This document shows positions 1 to 3,710 of a stretch of DNA of 8,097 bases, one piece after another (the stretch's first letter is position 1; the number at the start of each line of letters is the position of its first letter). The translations under genes and the position numbers were made by a program. A model generated the notes under the pieces. The model had not been told where the DNA came from and did no database searches. It saw only the letters and a list, made by a program, of their open reading frames with translations. Origin of the DNA: Gemmatimonadota bacterium (GTDB lineage Bacteria; Gemmatimonadota; Gemmatimonadetes; Longimicrobiales; Longimicrobiaceae); the NCBI GenBank assembly GCA_019348265.1, contig JAHWJV010000151.1, forward strand, positions 1 to 8,097, in the 5' to 3' direction.

Positions 1-545
1 AGCGCGTCGCGAATGAGCAGCGCCACCTGGCGGACTCGCTCGAACGGAGCCGGCGCGACCGGATCCAGGTCGAAGTGCAGGAAGTCCGGACGGTCGATGT
101 CGTCGCAGCGGGCGTACCAGGGGTTCAGGTCGATGCACCCCAGGTTGACGATCCAGAGCAGCGAGATCAGGTCTTCCACGATGGGGAAGTCGATGACGCT
201 GCCGGACGCGTGCTCGATCTCACAGCAGTTCACCCACGAGGGTGCGCCGGCCGGCGTGCGCTTCATGAAAAAGAACTTGCCGTGGATCCCGTTCGGGTAC
301 CGCTTCATCACCATGGCCCGCTCGCTCAGGTGCGGCAGCAGCGCCGGAGACACGTCGGCATAGTACTGCAGCAGCTCGCGCTTGGTGATGCCCGCCTCGG
401 GAAAGAAGACCTTGTGAAGGTTGGTCAGCTTCAGCGCCCGCTTGCCCGAGGTCACCAGCACCTCCTTGCACTCTGGCGGGAGGACCAGTCGCTCCCCGGC
501 GTTGATTCGCAGCTCTCGCGGCGATGCCGCGCGTCCCGGGCTCAT
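1..545 (-). CDS. ligD: LigD-type NHEJ DNA polymerase domain (5' part, cut by window edge)
   Basis: The minus strand reads open from an ATG at 545 to the window edge, giving 181 complete residues; the gene continues outside. I recognise the polymerase (archaeo-eukaryotic primase-type) domain of LigD, which fills and extends ends during non-homologous end joining with Ku. Visible hallmarks are LTNLHKVFFPE (residues 40-50), the TKRELLQYYADV helix (54-65), MVMKRYPNGIHGKFFFMKR (78-96), the NLGCIDLNPWYAR block (134-146) and RPDFLHFDLDP (152-162). D159 and D161 are the expected metal-binding acidic pair. The start is supported by an ATGA overlap with the upstream gene's stop and by a GGGGGTG purine run about 5 nt upstream. 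A family polymerase domain is roughly 300 residues, so over half is present. Whether ligase or nuclease domains follow cannot be seen; it may be a stand-alone polymerase. No Ku gene lies in the window. Confidence 0.92.
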   Translation of the reverse strand, partial: MSPGRAASPRELRINAGERLVLPPECKEVLVTSGKRALKLTNLHKVFFPEAGITKRELLQYYADVSPALLPHLSERAMVMKRYPNGIHGKFFFMKRTPAGAPSWVNCCEIEHASGSVIDFPIVEDLISLLWIVNLGCIDLNPWYARCDDIDRPDFLHFDLDPVAPAPFERVRQVALLIRDA

Positions 546-1156
546 CGGACACCCCCGGCGGGGCTCGCCCGCGAGCTCAGCACGGCTCCCGCGACCGGCA
601 GGTAGGGTAGCTCGACGCCGGCGCGGGCGGACCGGAGCAGAAGCGCCCCGCGCTGCATGTCTCCCATCCCCGCGAACGCTGCCGGGAAGAGCAGCCGGTC
701 GCCGAGCGCGGAGAGGAGCAGCTGCACGTACTTCACGGTCGCGACGCTGCCGAGCAGGACGAACCGACATTCAGCCGGAGCCGCCGCCGCGAGCCGCGCC
801 AGGTCGGCTTCCAGCGGCTCCCGGTAGCGCGGGTCGCGCGGGTCGATCGGCACCCCCGCGAACTTCTCCAGGTCGGGCGGGCGCACGAGGGTGTGGGGCG
901 AGAGGAGGCCCCGGCAGGTGGTGATGACCAGGGAGTCCGGCAGCCGCCCGGGCGGCGAAGCGAACCGGGTCGCGTACGCCATCTTTCCTCGGAAATAAAG
1001 CCCGCTCACGAACGAGAACACCTCGCCCAGCGGCGCGCCGACGGGCGAGCGCACCCGCTCGGCCAGCTCAAAAGGCGCCTCCGGACGGAGCAACACCGCG
1101 GCCCGCTTGCCGCCGCAGTGCGCGGGAGACAGCAGGAAGATCCGGGGCTGGGTCAT
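542..1156 (-). CDS. Conserved protein of unknown function, coupled to the LigD-type polymerase
   Basis: This gene encodes 204 residues, soluble in appearance, with no signal peptide or membrane helix. I recognise it only as a conserved bacterial protein type without an assigned function. Motif-like blocks are RIFLLSPAHCGGKRA (5-19), GEVFSFVSGLYFRGKMAYA (44-62), LVITTCRGLLSP (76-87), CRFVLLGSVATVKYV (130-144) and DRLLFPAAFAGMGDMQRGALLLR (153-175). The order 'SPA..GG.RA', then 'SGLYFRGK..YA', then 'ITT.RGLL.P' loosely recalls YaaA/DUF6884-like proteins, which is a weak inference. The start at 1156 is chosen because the conserved-looking block begins a few residues later. No Shine-Dalgarno is visible there, and an ATG at 1240 would add 28 residues that run through the hairpin arm at 1227-1253. 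The TGA overlaps the ATG of the polymerase gene, so the two are almost certainly translated from one message. Context suggests a DNA-repair accessory role. Confidence 0.85.
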   Translation of the reverse strand: MTQPRIFLLSPAHCGGKRAAVLLRPEAPFELAERVRSPVGAPLGEVFSFVSGLYFRGKMAYATRFASPPGRLPDSLVITTCRGLLSPHTLVRPPDLEKFAGVPIDPRDPRYREPLEADLARLAAAAPAECRFVLLGSVATVKYVQLLLSALGDRLLFPAAFAGMGDMQRGALLLRSARAGVELPYLPVAGAVLSSRASPAGGVR

Positions 1157-1226
1157 GGAAGGGGGGCGTGCAAACTCCTCGCCAGAGGACGGGCACTTCA
1201 CGGCGGCCCGGAGGCTGGAAAAGCAG

Positions 1227-1253
1227 AGGGGGTGCAGCATCGCTGCACCCCCT
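1227..1253 (-). terminator. Perfect 11-bp hairpin, probable terminator of the small membrane gene
   Basis: AGGGGGTGCAG (1227-1237) and CTGCACCCCCT (1243-1253) are exact reverse complements around a 5-nt loop CATCG. An additional C-G pair can close the loop to 3 nt. Read on the minus strand it begins 26 nt after the TGA of the 67-residue membrane protein and is followed by CTGCTTTTCC, a short T run. It therefore looks like an intrinsic terminator with a weak U-tract, separating that gene from the 204-residue gene downstream. Confidence 0.6.
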
Positions 1254-1279
1254 GACGACTATACCGCCAAACCGTCGGA

Positions 1280-1483
1280 TCAGTCCTCGAACCGCTCCAG
1301 CCTCCCCCGGGAAACGACCCCCCGCGCACGCCAGCCGTACACGACGAGGAGAGAAAACGCCGCTAGCTGTGCCGCGACCCGAACCGCCGCCACGTCGATC
1401 CCGAGACGGAGCAACAGCAGGGCTAGAACCGCCCCCATCGTCCCGATCAGAATCCTGTCCGTGGCTAGATCATGAAGCTTCAT
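1280..1483 (-). CDS. Small two-helix membrane protein, unknown function
   Basis: The gene encodes 67 residues. Residues about 11-27 (ILIGTMGAVLALLLLRL) and 31-50 (VAAVRVAAQLAAFSLLVVYG) form two hydrophobic segments separated by a short turn with one Asp. The C-terminal tail (WRARGVVSRGRLERFED) is rich in arginine and so probably cytoplasmic, which also puts the N-terminus inside. Three possible starts are clustered (ATG 1489, GTG 1486, ATG 1483). ATG 1483 is preferred because GGAG at 1490-1493 lies 6 nt upstream of it and abuts the first ATG with no spacer. I do not recognise a family. It is monocistronic in appearance, with a hairpin just downstream and a long non-coding stretch upstream. 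The hydrophobic pattern and Shine-Dalgarno make it more than a chance frame, but the function is unknown. Confidence 0.62.
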   Translation of the reverse strand: MKLHDLATDRILIGTMGAVLALLLLRLGIDVAAVRVAAQLAAFSLLVVYGWRARGVVSRGRLERFED

Positions 1484-1489
1484 CACCAT

Positions 1490-1493
1490 CTCC
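1490..1493 (-). promoter_or_regulatory. Shine-Dalgarno GGAG that decides the start of the small membrane gene
   Basis: On the minus strand the sequence reads GCGGAG ATG GTG ATG AAG. GGAG is 6 nt from the third start-like codon (ATG 1483) and 0 nt from the first (1489), so initiation at 1483 is favoured. Confidence 0.5.
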
Positions 1494-1856
1494 GCAAAAA
1501 GAATGTATGTGCCAAATGGCTCGCTCGAAGGGCGAGACGCACCGGCCGGTCGGCCTCACTACTGGCAAGACACGGCCCGAAACGGCATTGGAGTGCCCCA
1601 ATCAGGAGTTCGAGGCCGGTTCATTCCCCTTCCAAATGCGTTCTGGCGTGGCGGCCGCGTGGCGGAAGCACTTCCGGCAGCCATAGCTGATAAAGTGAGG
1701 CGGGGGGCGGGAGTGTGGGCATGATGCTACCCCCCCGCGCCAGCGGTTCACATAGGCGCCTCTAGAGCCATTCCGACACCTACGACATTTCCCCGGAAAC
1801 CCGCGCGGTTCAGCGCGCAAAGCGGTTTCATCCGGTCCCGAAGGGTTCACTCGCCC

Positions 1857-1887
1857 GTTCACTGAACGCCGCTGGTGTTCAGTGAAC
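1857..1887. promoter_or_regulatory. Paired palindromes GTTCACTGAAC / GTTCAGTGAAC, probable operator
   Basis: The arms at 1857-1867 and 1877-1887 are perfect reverse complements separated by 9 nt. Each arm is itself an odd-length palindrome (GTTCA-n-TGAAC), so the element is two copies of one site differing only in the central base. Centre-to-centre distance is 20 bp, about two helical turns, which would put two dimeric repressors on the same face of the DNA. The left arm is preceded 12 bp away by a half-site GTTCACT at 1845-1851. The site lies about 180 nt before the 66-residue protein gene. No regulator gene is in the window and I do not recognise the site as that of a named family. It could also form a cruciform or an RNA hairpin. 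Confidence 0.55.
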
Positions 1888-2052
1888 GGACAAACGACGG
1901 CAGTCCTCTCTCAGCCGCCGGACTCGAGTCGGAGCAGAAAGTATCCACTGCGCGCGCAACGGGTAAACCAATTTCCTCCTGGAGTCATCGAAGATTCAGG
2001 CAACCGTTGCTGCCTCGCCCCGGTCCGATCGACCGGCGCGCTTCTCCCATCC

Positions 2053-2060
2053 AAGGAGGT
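2053..2060 (+). promoter_or_regulatory. Near-ideal Shine-Dalgarno AAGGAGGT
   Basis: AAGGAGGT matches the anti-Shine-Dalgarno of 16S rRNA over eight bases and is 5 nt before ATG 2066 (11 nt before the alternative ATG 2072). It is the strongest ribosome binding site in the window. It both fixes the start of the downstream small gene and argues that this short frame is translated. Confidence 0.75.
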
Positions 2061-2065
2061 CCGTC

Positions 2066-2266
2066 ATGGTCATGAACCGGGAGGCATACACCGCCGCGTA
2101 TCAGCGTGCTCTCGCCGGGCGCCACCGCCCCGTCTGGGAAATATTCATGACGCCCTTCGAGGACCAGTACACCCGCGTATCGCGAGAGCGAGGGGCGCGC
2201 GACGGCGCCGCCGCGCGGGCCGCTCTCGGACTCAACGGGCAGCGCATGGGCGTCCCCAGCGCCTGA
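2066..2266 (+). CDS. Small hydrophilic orphan protein, 66 residues
   Basis: This gene encodes a soluble, highly charged peptide with no signal sequence or membrane segment. Residues 1-40 contain aromatic and acidic positions (AYTAAYQRAL, PVWEIFMTPFEDQY). The remainder is arginine/alanine-rich (RVSRERGARDGAAARAALGL) and could form an amphipathic helix. I do not recognise the family. The case for a real gene is the AAGGAGGT ribosome binding site at ideal spacing, mostly GC-rich third positions, and a 13-bp hairpin 3 nt after the TGA. The 580-nt upstream region with paired palindromes suggests that it is regulated. The length and charge would suit a small regulatory or nucleic-acid-binding protein, but nothing in the sequence demonstrates this. 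Confidence 0.65.
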   Translation: MVMNREAYTAAYQRALAGRHRPVWEIFMTPFEDQYTRVSRERGARDGAAARAALGLNGQRMGVPSA

Positions 2267-2269
2267 ACC

Positions 2270-2301
2270 AGCGGCCCCGGCTCACCATAGTCGGGGCCGC
2301 T
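2270..2301. terminator. 13-bp hairpin between convergent genes, probable bidirectional terminator
   Basis: AGCGGCCCCG (2270-2279) pairs perfectly with CGGGGCCGCT (2292-2301). Continuing inward, a G-U, a C-G and a U-A pair extend the stem to 13 with loop CACCAT. It begins 3 nt after the stop of the 66-residue gene and lies 43 nt past the stop of the convergent lipoprotein gene. No T-tract follows on either strand, so it is either a non-canonical terminator or a 3'-end stabilising structure. Confidence 0.55.
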
Positions 2302-2344
2302 CCGCAACAGCCCGGCGCTGGGCGGCGCCGAGGCACTCCCAGCG

Positions 2345-2809
2345 CTAGCTCGAGTGGTCGTGCACCGCCTTCCATCCCTGCGGCGTCCGCACCCAGACCA
2401 GCGTGAACCACCCCGACCGCTCCGGCTCTCCGCCACCCGACAGGATGAAGCGCCCCGTCTCCAGCGCGGCGTCGCGGCCCAGGGGGCGCACCACCGTCTG
2501 CTCGAAGCGCAGCTGCTGCTTGGGGCGTCCGTCGCGGAAGTAGGTGCGGGTGAACGACTCCTCGATCGCGGCCACGCCGGGACGGGGCCCCTCCGGCGTC
2601 ATGAACGTCACCGTGTCGACATACAGCGAGAGATGCCCCTTCAGATCACCGCGGTTCCATGCCTCGGCGGAGGCGAACGTCGCCGCCCGGATCCGCGCCT
2701 CGTCTTCCGCCCATGAGGCGGGGATTGGACCCGGGACCGGCCGGCCGAGGGCGCACGCCTGGAGGAGGAGCGAGAGCGAGAGGGCGATCCGAGCAGGAAG
2801 CCGTGGCAT
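2345..2809 (-). CDS. SnoaL/DUF4440-like (NTF2 fold) lipoprotein
   Basis: The gene encodes 154 residues. Residues 1-19 are a lipoprotein signal: charged start (MPRLPAR), hydrophobic stretch (IALSLSLLL) and lipobox LQAC with Cys19 as the lipidated residue. The mature part has the layout of the NTF2-like/DUF4440 superfamily. Helix 1 carries 'FASAEAWNRGDLKGHLSLY' (45-63), then 'VTFMTPEG...G..AIEESF' (67-86), a strand with 'LRFEQTVVRPLGRDAALETGRF' (100-121), and the closing pair 'GWFTLVWVRTPQGWKAVHDHSS' (133-154). Such proteins form cone-shaped dimers that bind small ligands or act as isomerases; substrate here is unknown. The start at 2809 is chosen because it begins the signal peptide. The 27 extra residues from ATG 2890 would hide it. 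No Shine-Dalgarno precedes 2809, so initiation may be leaderless or weak. It is divergent from the DUF305 gene and convergent with the 66-residue gene. Confidence 0.85.
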   Translation of the reverse strand: MPRLPARIALSLSLLLQACALGRPVPGPIPASWAEDEARIRAATFASAEAWNRGDLKGHLSLYVDTVTFMTPEGPRPGVAAIEESFTRTYFRDGRPKQQLRFEQTVVRPLGRDAALETGRFILSGGGEPERSGWFTLVWVRTPQGWKAVHDHSS

Positions 2810-2903
2810 AATGACACGTGTGTGAATGGGGGGCCGCCCGGCCGGGGGACGCGGCGCGGCCCGATGAACTTTAGCGGAAGGACCGCGCACGCGAAACGCG
2901 GCC

Positions 2904-2933
2904 TTGATAACCCGCCGCGAATGCTGCTATCTA
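2904..2933 (+). promoter_or_regulatory. Possible sigma70-type promoter for the DUF305-LVIVD block
   Basis: TTGATA (2904-2909, five of six matches to TTGACA) is followed after 18 nt by TATCTA (2928-2933), itself preceded by TG one base upstream as in an extended -10 element. The expected start would be near 2941, leaving a leader of roughly 50 nt before ATG 2989. The region is AT-richer than its surroundings and lies between divergent genes. The -10 hexamer is only a partial match, so this is tentative. Confidence 0.35.
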
Positions 2934-2988
2934 TCGTGACGCGTACCATCACCGGCGGTTCGGGACCGGCTTCACGAGAATTCGGATC

Positions 2989-3672
2989 ATGACGCGACTA
3001 CATGCTGGGATGGCCGGGGCCGCTCTGCTGGGCACGATCGCGGTCTCGGGCTGCGGAGCGGCCAGGGCTGGCGGAGCCCACCCGCCGTCTCCGGCCCCGG
3101 TTGGGGACCTGGCGGCGATCGCCCGCGCGAGGGCGGACAGTGCCCGCTACCCGTACACCGCCGCCGACGTGCACTTCATGTCCGGCATGATCGGGCACCA
3201 CGCGCAGGCGGTCGCGATGGCGAGCTGGGCGCCCACGCACGGCGCCAGCCCGGCCGTGCGGACGCTGGCGGAGCGCATCGTCAACGGGCAGCAGGACGAG
3301 ATCGTGACGATGCAGCAGTGGCTCCGGGATCGCGGGCAGCGTGTGCCGGAGGCGCGCGCCTCGGGCACCATGCTGATGACGATGAACGGCGTCGAGCACG
3401 AGATGCAGATGCCGGGTACGCTCTCCGAGGCACAGTTGCAGCGTCTGGATCAGGCGAGGGGCACGGAGTTCGACCGGCTGTTCCTCACCTTCATGATCCA
3501 GCACCACCGCGGCGCCGTGGCGATGGTGGAGGAGCTGTTCGGCACGAACGGCGCCGGGCAGGACGAGACCGTGTTCAAGCTCGCGTCCGACGTCAATGTC
3601 GATCAGATCACCGAACTCGCGCGCATGGAGAAGATGCTTTCCAACCTGATGACAGAGGGCATTGCCCGCTGA
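2989..3672 (+). CDS. DUF305 (CopM-like) lipoprotein
   Basis: The gene encodes 227 residues. Residues 1-22 form a lipoprotein signal with lipobox VSGC (Cys22), followed by a Gly/Ala/Pro-rich linker to about residue 40. The DUF305 domain spans about 55-220 as two related helical halves, each with a conserved His pair. The first is 'FMSGMIGHHAQAVAMA' (63-78) and the second 'FMIQHHRGAVAMVEEL' (168-183). Between them lies a Met-rich stretch (MLMTMNG...EMQMPG, 128-143). The His and Met residues are the kind that bind copper or silver ions. CopM of cyanobacteria, in this family, is a periplasmic copper-binding protein, so metal binding at the outer face is a reasonable inference but not demonstrated here. 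The Shine-Dalgarno is weak (GAG about 10 nt before ATG). The LVIVD gene follows after 38 nt in the same direction, so the two are probably co-transcribed. Confidence 0.93.
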   Translation: MTRLHAGMAGAALLGTIAVSGCGAARAGGAHPPSPAPVGDLAAIARARADSARYPYTAADVHFMSGMIGHHAQAVAMASWAPTHGASPAVRTLAERIVNGQQDEIVTMQQWLRDRGQRVPEARASGTMLMTMNGVEHEMQMPGTLSEAQLQRLDQARGTEFDRLFLTFMIQHHRGAVAMVEELFGTNGAGQDETVFKLASDVNVDQITELARMEKMLSNLMTEGIAR

Positions 3673-3710
3673 TCTGCTGAGTTTCACACAGCCTTAGCTC
3701 AGGGTCCTAA

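Larger units (their letters stand above)
1484..2065. other. Long intergenic stretch without a convincing gene
   Basis: About 580 nt with no reading frame that shows the GC-biased third positions of the neighbouring genes. A minus-strand frame at 1602-1862 with several cysteines was considered and rejected. The stretch holds the paired GTTCAnTGAAC palindromes at 1857-1887 and further GTTCA copies at 1619, 1746, 1808 and 1845. It also has a GC-rich inverted repeat (GCGGGGGG at 1700-1707 against CCCCCCGC at 1731-1738), a 10-bp palindrome GACTCGAGTC at 1921-1930 and a small hairpin at 2020-2036 just before the Shine-Dalgarno of the next gene. It is likely regulatory DNA for the divergent small genes on either side, or holds an untranslated RNA; neither is proven by sequence alone. 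Confidence 0.5.

Noticed and set aside
220..552. Minus-strand 110-residue frame beginning at 552
   Set aside because: It is the +1 shadow of the LigD polymerase frame, which has clear family motifs through the same DNA.
1157..1240. 28-residue N-terminal extension of the LigD-linked protein from ATG 1240
   Set aside because: It would start inside the perfect hairpin and precede the family-like beginning RIFLLSPA; composition of the extra residues is unremarkable.
1600..1640. tRNA-like T-arm (GAGTTCGAGGCC and GGTTCATTCCC)
   Set aside because: Neither stretch has complementary stem arms, and no acceptor or anticodon stem can be built around them.
1602..1862. Minus-strand 86-residue frame with CxxC-like pairs resembling a zinc ribbon
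   Set aside because: Third codon positions are rich in A and T, unlike real genes here; no ribosome binding site is seen, and the frame runs through the GC inverted repeat at 1700-1738. The cysteine pairs are probably coincidental.
1845..1887. LexA/SOS box
   Set aside because: GTTC-N8-GTTC at 1845-1860 is one base longer than the alphaproteobacterial GTTC-N7-GTTC, and the Bacillus-type GAAC-N4-GTTC is absent. The self-palindromes explain the pattern better.
2998..3687. Long 229-residue frame antisense to the DUF305 gene
   Set aside because: High GC opens the complementary frame. The plus strand has a signal peptide, lipobox and DUF305 motifs, while the antisense protein is a His/Arg-rich composition with no domain.
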